The notes under the pieces were generated by a model. The model did no database searches. It worked only from the letters and a program-made list of their open reading frames with translations, and was not told the origin of the DNA. A stretch of 46,393 nt of DNA from Pseudomonas cannabina (lineage in GTDB: Bacteria; Pseudomonadota; Gammaproteobacteria; Pseudomonadales; Pseudomonadaceae): assembly GCF_900100365.1 (NCBI RefSeq), contig NZ_FNKU01000004.1, positions 1 through 46,393 of the forward strand, read 5' to 3'. Made by a program: the position numbers and the translations under genes. Shown one piece after another: positions 14,415 through 22,361 of this stretch; the stretch's first letter is position 1; the number at the start of each line of letters is the position of its first letter.

Positions 14415-17400
14415 TCAGTCCACGCTCATGCCGTCATCTTCATCCGGCGATGACAGCTCCGGTGTGCCGGCTGCTGCGGCCTGCCCCTTGGGCGTGGTCT
14501 CTGCCACTTCCCGCTCAGGCGCGGTCGGCTGCGCTGACCATTCGCGGCGGTTGACCGTTTTGTCCGTGACAGTGCCGTCCTCTTCGATGACCTGCACCAC
14601 GACAGGCTGAGTGCCCAGGTCTTGCAACCGTACCTGGTCGCCTTGCTTCAGATTCGAATCCTTCATGGCATCTTCCAGCCCTACGCCCCACACCGTGCGG
14701 GGTCTACCCCCCTCGGGCTTGAGCGTCACGAAGTAGCTCATCTGGTTGTCGTCCTTGTGCTGATAGGGTGCTTCCCCGTGCTCGATCAGCGTGCCCTCGA
14801 TGACTTTGCCCCTGACCGGGGCTGTCTGGCCCGTTGCTGGTTGAGGTGCAGGGAACAAACGGTCTTCCACCTCATTGACTATTTGCGCAGCCATCGCCGT
14901 GAGGTGGTCTAGGTCATCGATCAACTTAGGCGAGTTTTCGACTTGCTTGTAAGCGGCCACGATGCTGGCTTTGAACGCTTCACGATAGCTGTCGTTTTCC
15001 ATGTAGGCCGTCAGCATGGCAGCGGCTTCTGGGGTCTTGTCATCCGTCGCAATAATCCAGATGGCGTGGTCCTCACCTCGCAAGCCCATGACCGTATCTG
15101 ACGCTCTGACATCCGCTTCGGACATCGGGAAATCCCGACGCCATTGCGCTTCACGCCTGACCAGCTCGCTGGGGCTCTGCAGGTCCGGGTCGTTGGCCTG
15201 AGCAGGCTTCGCGGCTTCTGGACTCGCAGGCGCTGGGCTGGTGGACGCGGTCGGACTCACCGGCTCGGGCGCAGCGTCTGAAGGCGTTGGCACGTTGGCC
15301 TGCGCTTCAGACGTTGACGTTGCTGCGGAATCCGCAGCCGGTTGCGCACGCTGCGCCTGCCACTGTGCAAACGCCTGGTCGCCCTTGGGCACGCCACGTT
15401 CTGGAATGCCCAGGGTGATCGCCACCGTCTCCACAAATGCAACGCGCTCTGGTTCCGGCACGGTGTCCAGCTGGGTGGCCAGCGCCTGGCTAACCTGCTC
15501 AGCCGTTTTGCCTTCGCCATACAGTGCTTCGATGGACACCGTAACGCCCATCCGATCCGCCTGGTCCCGCACGTCCCGTGTGGCGTCATCAACGTGCCGA
15601 GGCAAGTCGGTGGCAGGACCAATGCTCTGGCCACCACGCTCAATGTCCAGCTCTGCACGACGAGCCGCAAGGCTTTGGTTCATGGCCTTGTCAGTGAAAT
15701 GAACGTCCAGACCGTTCTTGGCCACGGCCTCGATCACCAGCTTTTTGAATTCGGCGGTGCCGGTGATGGTCAGTGTGCTGCCGAACCGCTCCCGGGCAAG
15801 CTGGAGGGCCACCGACACCCCGGATTCGGTAATGCCCGTGCGGCGCATGGAGATAGTTTTGCCCGTGTCCACAAACAAAGTCTTGTCGGTCTGCTTGTCC
15901 AGGTAATGCACGTTCTGGCTGAACTTGGCTTTGCGTGTGTAAAGATCCTTGGCGCTGAGGTCGCGGGCCCGCTGACTGGCGGCGGCGGGATCAACCTGTT
16001 TGGCAAAGCGATCCATGACACGCTTCACACGGTCACGCACGCCTTCTGGGCCAGGCCCTCTTGCACCGCTGATGCTGAAGCCTGGGTCTTCCTTTTCATC
16101 GTCTAAAAGATTGCGTATGGCTGCACTGCCCATGAGATTTACCTCGATGTTGGGTTTCGGGTTACGGAACTGTTCACGTGCTTTGAGCCGTTCGAAGGTC
16201 AGCACGGAAACCAGCTGCGCCTTGTCCTGGCGGGTTAAGCGTTGATCGGAGAACACGGCGCGCCTGAGCGCGTAATACTGCTGATCGATCCGGCGTATGG
16301 CCCGGCGATGAGCCGGGGCAATCTGGTTGTGCTGCGCTTCCCGCGTGAAATACGCGGCCACCGTCGAGGCCTGCCTGTTAACGGTCAGGGCCTTGATCGA
16401 GGCGCGCTTGAACACCAGCGCCTTGTCTGCGGGCCGCTTGAGCGGATCGAACAGCATCCGGGCGCGCTGCTCGATGTCAGCCACCGTGGCGACCCGGTGG
16501 GGGTTCTTGGCGTAGGGCGGGACGACAGAACCAGGCCGCCATTGGCGGGGAGGGCGAGGCTTGCCGGAAGTCCTTGGCCTACGCCCGGCAGTGGATCGTC
16601 CAGGCGTTGCTGTCGCAGTCGCTGCCTTGGGCATCGACGTGACGGAAGGTGCTCTGTAGAACACCAGCGCGTTGTCAGAAGGCTTCTTGAGCGGATCAAA
16701 CAGGCGTCGGCCTCGCTCCTCGATGTCAGCGATGGTGGCGACACGGTGAGGGTTCTTGGCATACGGCGGGATTATTCGTCCAGCTCGTACTCGGGCGTTT
16801 CGGGGCTTTCCAGCTCCGGCCCGGCGTCGGCCTGTAGCGCCTGCTGGCGTTGCTGTTCCCGTTGCTTCCTGAGAAACGGCGGCAGGCCCGCTTCCTCCTC
16901 TTCCTCGCTCAGCTGTGGACCCGTTCCGTCTTCCTCGTCCTCCTCCTGGTACAGGTGGTCGCAATCCAGAATCTCCTCCTGGTTGCGACTGTCCCAGGTG
17001 AACGTGTGCATCACTGGGCAGTAACAGCGCACCGTCACGGCTTCGGGCCGATCCGGCTTGCCGGTGATCTGCCACATTGCTGACGGACAGGTCTTGCAGG
17101 CCATCGGCAGGTGCGGCAGTGCGTCGCCCCGCAGTTTCAGCAGGACTTCGCTGGTGATCTCTCTGTCGTTGCCCGGTGTGTACTGAGTCATGGGATTCTC
17201 CATAAGTTTGATAAAACCTGGCTTCGCGTTCGGCCAGTAGCCGAACACGATCTTCAGGGGAGGCTTCGGAATAGGCTTTGCGAAACTTGGGGGTGGCCTT
17301 GTTGACGTACTTGATTTCCCTCGCGCGCTGCGGCCAGGCGAGCAAGCGCTCCTGAATCACACTGGCTTCAAGCGGTGGTTTCTTCAGTTCACGCCTGACA

Positions 17401-18188
17401 ATGAAGTCATCCTGAAAGATGGTGTCTTTCAGATTCGTGCCCTTTGCGTCACCCGGCAATTTGACCGAAATATATTCAGTGTCCTTACCTTCGTTACGGA
17501 TGCGTGTCTCACCGTGTTCAGCTACCAAGGCATAAAAGTCAGCCCGTGTAGTCACACCCCGTTCAATTATCTGCTTGACCAAATCCTGTTTGAACTGGCG
17601 GTTCTTGCCGTAAAAGTCATCGCCTTTATAGCGAGACAGGACACTGGCCGCGTCGGCGATGTCCGCACGGACATTCTCACGCGGCGAAGACAGGCCATAC
17701 TTCTGGTTGATGTGTTCCTGAAAAGCTTCAAAGTACTTTTCATGATTCTTGTACACATCAACCGGATTGGCCTCATTGCCGCTTAGCAGGTTGATGCGCG
17801 GGATAATGATGTGGATGTGTGGCTTGCGGTCAATGACCTCACCGGTTTTCCTGTCAGTCACCGTTTTCATTTTGGGCAAATGCGCTTCGGCATACAGATT
17901 GAACTCTTCTGGCTTATACGCATGCATGAAAAAGTTCTTGAAGTCGGTCGTGATAGATTTAAGCAACTCAGGCGAAACGGTGTCTTCTTTGAAACTGAGT
18001 GTAAAAGTAAGATACCGGTCCTGACCGTAATCTGGGATACTTTCGTAGATGGCCCTGGTCAGACTGAGCTGCCCCTCAATGATCAAGCGATGGTCCAGTT
18101 CATCACGGGTGAACTCCCGACCTGACTTATTGCCTTTTTCTAAGTACTCCTGCGCCCCGGTGTTATAGCCACTGACTCTAATCAGCAT
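14415..18188 (-). CDS. conjugative relaxase with LPD7-type domain (TraI-like)
   Basis: A 1257-residue relaxase that would nick oriT and lead the DNA strand into the recipient. The N-terminal nuclease domain has tyrosines near residues 8 and 15 (LIRVSGYNTGAQEYL) and the metal site RKPHIHIIIPRINLL with H124 and H126. Residues about 333-472 are an odd Arg/Gly/Ala/Pro-rich stretch that is the shadow of a gene nested in another frame. Two tandem repeats (PPYAKNPHRVAT, then a DIE..R...LFDPLK core) follow. Further on, DTGKTISMRRTGITESGVSV with FGSTLTITG matches the LPD7 accessory domain, and the C-terminus is Ala/Pro/Ser-rich. The start overlaps the MobC-like gene by 11 bp. Confidence 0.88.
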   Translation of the reverse strand: MLIRVSGYNTGAQEYLEKGNKSGREFTRDELDHRLIIEGQLSLTRAIYESIPDYGQDRYLTFTLSFKEDTVSPELLKSITTDFKNFFMHAYKPEEFNLYAEAHLPKMKTVTDRKTGEVIDRKPHIHIIIPRINLLSGNEANPVDVYKNHEKYFEAFQEHINQKYGLSSPRENVRADIADAASVLSRYKGDDFYGKNRQFKQDLVKQIIERGVTTRADFYALVAEHGETRIRNEGKDTEYISVKLPGDAKGTNLKDTIFQDDFIVRRELKKPPLEASVIQERLLAWPQRAREIKYVNKATPKFRKAYSEASPEDRVRLLAEREARFYQTYGESHDSVHTGQRQRDHQRSPAETAGRRTAAPADGLQDLSVSNVADHRQAGSARSRDGALLLPSDAHVHLGQSQPGGDSGLRPPVPGGGRGRRNGSTAERGRGGSGPAAVSQEATGTATPAGATGRRRAGAGKPRNARVRAGRIIPPYAKNPHRVATIADIEERGRRLFDPLKKPSDNALVFYRAPSVTSMPKAATATATPGRSTAGRRPRTSGKPRPPRQWRPGSVVPPYAKNPHRVATVADIEQRARMLFDPLKRPADKALVFKRASIKALTVNRQASTVAAYFTREAQHNQIAPAHRRAIRRIDQQYYALRRAVFSDQRLTRQDKAQLVSVLTFERLKAREQFRNPKPNIEVNLMGSAAIRNLLDDEKEDPGFSISGARGPGPEGVRDRVKRVMDRFAKQVDPAAASQRARDLSAKDLYTRKAKFSQNVHYLDKQTDKTLFVDTGKTISMRRTGITESGVSVALQLARERFGSTLTITGTAEFKKLVIEAVAKNGLDVHFTDKAMNQSLAARRAELDIERGGQSIGPATDLPRHVDDATRDVRDQADRMGVTVSIEALYGEGKTAEQVSQALATQLDTVPEPERVAFVETVAITLGIPERGVPKGDQAFAQWQAQRAQPAADSAATSTSEAQANVPTPSDAAPEPVSPTASTSPAPASPEAAKPAQANDPDLQSPSELVRREAQWRRDFPMSEADVRASDTVMGLRGEDHAIWIIATDDKTPEAAAMLTAYMENDSYREAFKASIVAAYKQVENSPKLIDDLDHLTAMAAQIVNEVEDRLFPAPQPATGQTAPVRGKVIEGTLIEHGEAPYQHKDDNQMSYFVTLKPEGGRPRTVWGVGLEDAMKDSNLKQGDQVRLQDLGTQPVVVQVIEEDGTVTDKTVNRREWSAQPTAPEREVAETTPKGQAAAAGTPELSSPDEDDGMSVD
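16410..16521 (-). repeat. internal relaxase repeat, second copy
   Basis: Encodes PPYAKNPHRVATVADIEQRA and then MLFDPLKRPADKALVF. It is closely similar in DNA and protein to 16659-16770, about 250 bp apart. Together they form a tandem duplication within the relaxase gene. Confidence 0.8.
16659..16770 (-). repeat. internal relaxase repeat, first copy
   Basis: Encodes PPYAKNPHRVATIADIEERG and then RLFDPLKKPSDNALVF. It begins directly after the stop codon of the nested gene at 16772-17191. Confidence 0.8.
16772..17191 (-). CDS. acidic CxxC protein nested out of frame in the relaxase gene (TraH-like position)
   Basis: A 139-residue frame starting MTQYTPGNDREITSEVLLKL, entirely inside the relaxase gene in another frame of the same strand. 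GGAGAATCCC sits directly before the ATG. It reads like a real protein: ACKTCPSAMWQITGKPD and VRCYCPVMHTFTWDSRNQEE have the cysteine pairs of a zinc-ribbon, and the C-terminal half is strongly acidic (YQEEDEEDG, LSEEEEEAG). The relaxase frame over the same bases is low-complexity. RP4 encodes TraH, an acidic relaxosome-stabilising protein, inside traI in the same manner, so I propose an analogous role. The sequence similarity to RP4 TraH is untested. Confidence 0.75.
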   Translation of the reverse strand: MTQYTPGNDREITSEVLLKLRGDALPHLPMACKTCPSAMWQITGKPDRPEAVTVRCYCPVMHTFTWDSRNQEEILDCDHLYQEEDEEDGTGPQLSEEEEEAGLPPFLRKQREQQRQQALQADAGPELESPETPEYELDE

Positions 18189-18903
18189 ATTCTATACCTG
18201 CTAATAAAATCGTTTCGATGACCACAAGCGATTCATACCATTTGTCTCTCACACTGTCGGCAATAAGGCCCCTATCACTGGCTGATTTAGCGATATAAGC
18301 CAACTGAGAAATGTTGTTACCGGCTTTGTTGACGATGAATACTATTCTTTTCCTAAACCCGGTAAACTCTCTAAACACCGGTTTTTGATTTAAAATAAGC
18401 TCTCTAAAAAAGGCTGATGCAGAACAGCCCGCCCGTTTGATCATGTCATTAAACTGGGCCATTTCGTCTTGGGTGAGTCGAAACCGGATGATATGAACTT
18501 TTTTGCCAGATACGTTAGGTGAGCCACGGTTGCCGTTATGGACTGGCCTTGACGGCTTTGGTGGGTCAGTCTCGGGCAATACCGTGAGCAATAGTTGTTG
18601 AATAGCGTTCAGCTTATTAAGCCAGTGGAGATACTGCTTTTGATAAAGCGTGCCGTTGTAAGGTGCCGAGTTTGCGGAGTAGGCAACTTTGTTTAGAGCA
18701 TGTCCGGACTTTTCGAATACCTGCTGCATCCGCTTCTTGTCGATTGCGGACTGCTCAAAGGTTGGCGAGCGGCTCATCACCAGGTCGCGAAAGAATCGGG
18801 CGGGCTTTAGACCGGATTGCGCGATGGGCTCGGCAAACCGGGCGAACTGTTCATCCGTGAAACGGCATGACACGGGGCATGATTTGGTCACTTTTTTGGC
18901 CAC
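18178..18903 (-). CDS. MobC/TraJ-like relaxosome protein with two tandem modules
   Basis: About 241 residues from GTG 18903, chosen because AGGAGGTGATTTT precedes it. It contains two copies of one module: residues about 10-110 (SCRFTDEQFARFAEPIAQSG, FFRDLVMSRSP, then GHALNKVAYSANSAPYNG) and about 140-235 (IRFRLTQDEMAQFNDMIKRA, FFRELILNQKP, then GNNISQLAYIAKSASDRG). Each matches MobC/TraJ accessory proteins: an N-terminal ribbon-helix-helix and a C-terminal NxxQLA motif. Such proteins bind next to nic and load the relaxase, usually as dimers, so this may be a single-chain dimer. It overlaps the relaxase start by 11 bp. Confidence 0.8.
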   Translation of the reverse strand: MAKKVTKSCPVSCRFTDEQFARFAEPIAQSGLKPARFFRDLVMSRSPTFEQSAIDKKRMQQVFEKSGHALNKVAYSANSAPYNGTLYQKQYLHWLNKLNAIQQLLLTVLPETDPPKPSRPVHNGNRGSPNVSGKKVHIIRFRLTQDEMAQFNDMIKRAGCSASAFFRELILNQKPVFREFTGFRKRIVFIVNKAGNNISQLAYIAKSASDRGLIADSVRDKWYESLVVIETILLAGIEYAD

Positions 18904-18979
18904 AAAATCACCTCCTGAGGGCACCTGGATGACGACAACCAACAACGACAAAGACAACGCTTTCCCGCTCTGCGGGGTT

Positions 18980-19000
18980 CCAAAGGGGTATCCCCTTTGG
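18980..19000. other. oriT-like inverted repeat
   Basis: CCAAAGGGG (18980-18988), spacer TAT, CCCCTTTGG (18992-19000) is a perfect 9-bp inverted repeat, 77 bp upstream of the MobC/relaxase operon, between it and the divergent TraK-like gene. That is where oriT lies in RP4. The nick would be expected just beside one arm, for example in the GGCACGTCG that follows. The exact site cannot be read from sequence alone. Confidence 0.6.
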
Positions 19001-19106
19001 CACGTCGATTGGATACGAAAAAGGCGAAGCTCTTTTTTGTAGACAATCGGTAACGTGCCTGTTTTGCGAATTCGGATTTCGAGTACGGTTCCAGAAGACA
19101 AGTGCA

Positions 19107-19275
19107 CACTGCATTTGCACTGCACTCGCACTGCAAAATAACTGCACCTACACTGCATCCCACTACACTTTCACTGCATTATCACTGCGCGCGCACTGCA
19201 CCTCACTGCATTTGCACTGCACCTACACTGCACCTACACTGCATTGCACTGCACTTTCACTGCATCCCCACTGCA
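19107..19275 (+). repeat. array of about 16 CACTGCA repeats beside oriT
   Basis: The heptamer CACTGCA (14 exact or nearly exact copies plus two or three variants such as CACTACA) recurs every 10-12 bp, mostly 11, over 169 bp. The spacers are short and variable (CCTA, TTTG, TCC). An 11-bp phase puts the sites on one face of the helix. The array ends 23 bp before the TraK/StbA-like gene, whose product is the likely binder. Confidence 0.85.
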
Positions 19276-19298
19276 AACCCTGATGAAAAGGAACATTT

Positions 19299-19706
19299 AT
19301 GGCCAAATCAACCATTGCTGACACCCTAAACAGAATGGCCAACGCACAGAACGGTCGCAGTGTGGCCAGCCGCCTTCGTGACATTTTCCCTGACATCGAA
19401 AGAGCGCTTGAGGCAGGGGTGAGCCGCACAGCCATTCTGAAAGCGCTAGAAGATGATGGATTGGCAATCACCATGAAAACATTCGAAAGCGCTCTGTACA
19501 GAATCCGCCGTAGCACTAAGATAAGTGAGGCAAATACAGGCATCGCTGGAAGTTCAGAATCACATAGTGCGAGTCAGAAACTAACAACATCTCAACAGCC
19601 TGAAGGTAAGCCTCACCCTTTCGCAGGGCTCGGCGGTAACGGCAGAGACAGCAATGCAGTGCACCACTCTGTTCCTGACAAAGACCGAATATACGGACGA
19701 AAATAG
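19299..19706 (+). CDS. TraK/StbA-like oriT-region binding protein
   Basis: 135 residues. The N-terminal half is a helical DNA-binding domain (VASRLRDIFPDIERALEAGV, then SRTAILKALEDDGLAITMKT and FESALYRIRR). The C-terminal half is polar and ends HSVPDKDRIYGRK. Size, fold pattern, position divergent from traJ/traI across oriT, and a proline-containing tail all fit RP4 TraK (134 residues) and R388 StbA. Those proteins bind arrays of short direct repeats near oriT and are needed for transfer or plasmid stability. The CACTGCA array directly upstream would be its target and would let it control its own promoter. AAAAGGAAC precedes the ATG. Confidence 0.72.
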   Translation: MAKSTIADTLNRMANAQNGRSVASRLRDIFPDIERALEAGVSRTAILKALEDDGLAITMKTFESALYRIRRSTKISEANTGIAGSSESHSASQKLTTSQQPEGKPHPFAGLGGNGRDSNAVHHSVPDKDRIYGRK

Positions 19707-19710
19707 TCAG

Positions 19711-19734
19711 AAAAGGGGTTAACTCACCCCTTTT
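19711..19734. terminator. bidirectional terminator between traK-like and traM
   Basis: AAAAGGGGT (19711-19719) pairs with ACCCCTTTT (19726-19734) around a 6-base loop, with T or A runs on both sides. It lies between two convergent genes, and the traM stop codon falls inside it. Confidence 0.85.
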
Positions 19735-20362
19735 TACTCATCAGCTCTAACACCTGTTTTTTAACGTTATTGGGCAAACTATCAATCGCCTGACTCTGTT
19801 TTTTTGACTCTCCATACCAATAGTTGGCGCTTTCCTGACTGTCCTGCGCAAAATTGTACAACATCACCCCCCCAATAGAAGCCGTCATCACAATTAAAGC
19901 AAGGGCAACAGAAAGACAAACATTCGTAATTAACAGCTTGGTATCTCGCAAACTCGCTGACAGTTCGTTTATTTTGCCTTCCGCCTTTGCAGCCACTGAT
20001 TGCAGCGCCTGAGTAGACCCCGTCAATACAGCAGAGGTATCAGCAACCACAATTTCCTTGAAACGTTGATGCGCATTTTCAATTTCAAGTTTGGTTAAAG
20101 CACTCAACATGCCTTTGGTCTCGTCTCGTAAAGACCCTACAGTCCTTTCCGAATCTTCAACAGCGAGCACAATTTTCTCAATGACCGTATTCATCGCGCG
20201 TGGAACATCACGAACCACCTCTTCCAGTGAATCACTCACACTGTCGAGCATCATCTTATTGGCAAGCACTACGGAAAAGATGGGATCTTGTTCGGACAGG
20301 CGAATCCCATGTTCGGAGAATACTTCATTACGAATTTTCTGATTCAGCTCTTTATCATTCAT
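19724..20362 (-). CDS. traM: TraM-like conjugation protein
   Basis: About 212 residues. The N-terminus is soluble (NQKIRNEVFSEHGIRLSEQD, PIFSVVLANKMMLDSVSD), followed by a long helical, coiled-coil-prone middle. One transmembrane segment (ITNVCLSVALALIVMTASIG) is near residue 150, with a short polar tail after it. The start of the sequence (EHGIRLSEQDPIF with LANKMML) is the signature of TraM proteins that follow traL in RP4-like transfer modules. Its start overlaps the traL stop (ATGAATGA), as expected for coupled genes. The exact role in transfer is not known. Confidence 0.78.
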   Translation of the reverse strand: MNDKELNQKIRNEVFSEHGIRLSEQDPIFSVVLANKMMLDSVSDSLEEVVRDVPRAMNTVIEKIVLAVEDSERTVGSLRDETKGMLSALTKLEIENAHQRFKEIVVADTSAVLTGSTQALQSVAAKAEGKINELSASLRDTKLLITNVCLSVALALIVMTASIGGVMLYNFAQDSQESANYWYGESKKQSQAIDSLPNNVKKQVLELMSKKG

Positions 20363-21131
20363 TCGAGTTTCCATCCTCACGGGAAAAAACCACATCCAAT
20401 TGACGATAAACATCATTAAACACATTGAATATTCTTGACTTAGGCATCAAGCCAAAGTCAGTGGAGACTTTAACTTCACGGTAAGTCATGTGCCGCTCAG
20501 TCATCAGTCGAATATCAGTAATAAAGTCATCACCATTTCTTTGAACGATTGTGACAACCCCTTGAATGATCGGCAAGGCCTCTTGAAACCATTCATTCTG
20601 CTCCAGGGTTTTGCCATCAAAAGTAGGCTTACCCCAAAACTCGTTTACCCAAACAACAATTTTTGCATTGGATTGGGTGCTTCGCACCAGGTCAATCAAG
20701 GAAATTAGTCCGGCTGCCGTGTCGTCTTTCGATTGGCCACCGGTGACGACACAGTGTATGAATACCTGTTTACCGTATTCCTGCATTGTTTCAAGAACAC
20801 AATTGGATTTTATGAACTGCGCGAACGGTAAAAACGTCGAGGCTCCGTTATCGACAACCGACACCCTGTCGCTCAGCAGAATGGACTCAAAGAGCGGATC
20901 AAAAAGGCGCTGCATCACGATCCCGTCTTCAGCAATTTTGATCAGTTGAACGTTTAACGCAGCAATTTGGTAAAAGGTGCTGTTTACCGGGTCAGTATCC
21001 CCGCACGCTGGCTCATGGCCGCGTTCAATCATGTACTGCGCGAGAATGGATGACGCGAAGGACTTACCCACGCCGCCTTTCCCTTGAAGAATCCAGTGGG
21101 TAGTATTTTCCATCGGCATAAGGTTGTTCAT
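20355..21131 (-). CDS. traL: TraL-like P-loop ATPase
   Basis: About 258 residues from MNNLMPMENTTHWILQGKGG, with TAGGAAACACT before the ATG. The Walker A motif QGKGGVGKS is near residue 16. Motifs shared with RP4 TraL follow: CGDTDPVNSTFYQIAALNV, VVDNGASTFLP, and FIHCVVTGGQS. TraL is a ParA/MinD-related nucleotide-binding protein needed for full transfer efficiency. Here traL-traM run toward the TraK-like gene, whereas in RP4 all three run in one direction. The 286 bp upstream (21132-21417) hold no gene that I can see. Confidence 0.88.
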   Translation of the reverse strand: MNNLMPMENTTHWILQGKGGVGKSFASSILAQYMIERGHEPACGDTDPVNSTFYQIAALNVQLIKIAEDGIVMQRLFDPLFESILLSDRVSVVDNGASTFLPFAQFIKSNCVLETMQEYGKQVFIHCVVTGGQSKDDTAAGLISLIDLVRSTQSNAKIVVWVNEFWGKPTFDGKTLEQNEWFQEALPIIQGVVTIVQRNGDDFITDIRLMTERHMTYREVKVSTDFGLMPKSRIFNVFNDVYRQLDVVFSREDGNSNE

Positions 21132-21417
21132 AGTGTTTCCTATGGTCGAGTTGAGGCGATCAATCGCCTGAATAGAATGGTTTGTGGCGTAGAGTTTCAA
21201 CACCAAGGGCGCTGCCCTTGTCATCCCGCAACGGCCGCGTTGACCTCGGGAGCGCGGGGTGGTGAAGCTACCCCACACTCCCAAGGTGAGCCTTTTCTGG
21301 ACGGGGTAGCGTCAAGTGTGCGCTGCGCCCGTACTTCCGTTCGCCGCGACGATAGAGCGCGTCACGACGAGCCGGGAGCGCGGCACCTGACGTGGGCAAG
21401 ATCGCTGTGTGGGTGGG

Positions 21418-22023
21418 TCAGACAAGCATCCAGTTGAACCGGTAGGGGTCCATGAAGGGGATATCGTCATCTCCGGCTCCAAAATCCCCGGCGGGTTGCG
21501 GCGCAGGCGCTTTGGCCTGAGTTTGCTTGCCTGATGCACGTGGCGGTTTTGGTGCCGCTTTGCCCTTGCCGGACGGTTTTTCCGATGCCGCCTGCTGGGG
21601 TGCTTGCTGCCGTGGGGTTTCGTGGTGGTCGCTGCCACTGCTGTCGTGGCCGTTCTGCCCTTGTTGAGCGTCGCCCTGTGGACGGCCACCGAGCAGCTGC
21701 ATGGTGCCCTGCATGTCCACGACGATTTCCGTGGTGTAGCGTTTAATACCGTCTTTCTCCCATTCGCGGGTTTGCAGCTTGCCCTCGATGTAGACCTGCG
21801 ACCCCTTGCGCAGGTATTCACCAGCGATTTCAGCCACCTTGCCAAACAGCGACACGCGGTGCCATTCGGTCTTTTCGACCTTCTGCCCGCTCTGCTTGTC
21901 AGCCCACTGCTCGCTGGTGGCCAGGCTCAGGTTGGTTACCGCCGTGCCGTTGGGCAGGTAACGACAGTCAGGGTCTTGTCCGCAGGTGCCTACCAGGATC
22001 ACTTTATTGATGCCACGCGCCAT
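21418..22023 (-). CDS. ssb: single-stranded DNA-binding protein
   Basis: 201 residues. An OB fold covers about residues 1-110 ([73 protein letters not shown]). A disordered Gln/Ala/Lys/Pro-rich linker follows. The acidic tip DDDIPF is present, but the protein continues another eleven residues ([11 protein letters not shown]), unusual because SSB normally ends at the tip. Plasmid SSBs coat the incoming strand in the recipient and can suppress SOS induction. It heads the ssb-topB-trbM gene group. Confidence 0.93.
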   Translation of the reverse strand: MARGINKVILVGTCGQDPDCRYLPNGTAVTNLSLATSEQWADKQSGQKVEKTEWHRVSLFGKVAEIAGEYLRKGSQVYIEGKLQTREWEKDGIKRYTTEIVVDMQGTMQLLGGRPQGDAQQGQNGHDSSGSDHHETPRQQAPQQAASEKPSGKGKAAPKPPRASGKQTQAKAPAPQPAGDFGAGDDDIPFMDPYRFNWMLV

Positions 22024-22050
22024 GATTGCGCTCCTTCTGCAATGAGTTCG

Positions 22051-22335
22051 TTAAGGGGTGTCTTCGTTCGGGTCAAACACGAATATCGTGCTCAGAAGCT
22101 CACGGCCACGGGTTGTGGTCTCCTCGGCAGGGCCCAGCATCAATGCCGTTGAACCGTCTGCCGACAACTCAAACTCGGCAAAACAGGTGTCGCAATCCAC
22201 TGGACGCCAGGTCATGTCCCACGCTCTGACGTTGACGATATCGACGGTTGCGGGTGTTTCGCAGTTGGGGCAGTGCGCCGTCATCGTTTCGCCGTCTGGC
22301 CACTGCGCTGCCTTGGGCTGTTGTTCCTCTGGCAT
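22051..22335 (-). CDS. small zinc-ribbon-like hypothetical protein
   Basis: About 94 residues starting MPEEQQPKAAQWPDGETMTA. The pairs HCPNCETPATV and VDCDTCFAEF form a CxxC...CxxC zinc ribbon, followed by an acidic C-terminus (FDPNEDTP). ATG 22335 is chosen because AAGGAGG lies 8 bases before it; a TTG two codons earlier is less likely. It sits between topB and ssb, and a DNA-metabolism or regulatory role is plausible, but no family is recognised. Confidence 0.6.
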   Translation of the reverse strand: MPEEQQPKAAQWPDGETMTAHCPNCETPATVDIVNVRAWDMTWRPVDCDTCFAEFELSADGSTALMLGPAEETTTRGRELLSTIFVFDPNEDTP

Positions 22336-22361
22336 AGCCAAAGCCTCCTTAGGAGAGAGGG

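Noticed and set aside
18904..19158. Extension of the MobC-like protein to an upstream start
   Set aside because: The extension would translate the oriT hairpin and part of the repeat array; GTG 18903 has a strong AGGAGGT site.
19107..19275. CRISPR array
   Set aside because: The repeats are only 7 bp with 3-5 bp spacers, and no cas genes are present; it is an iteron-type binding array.
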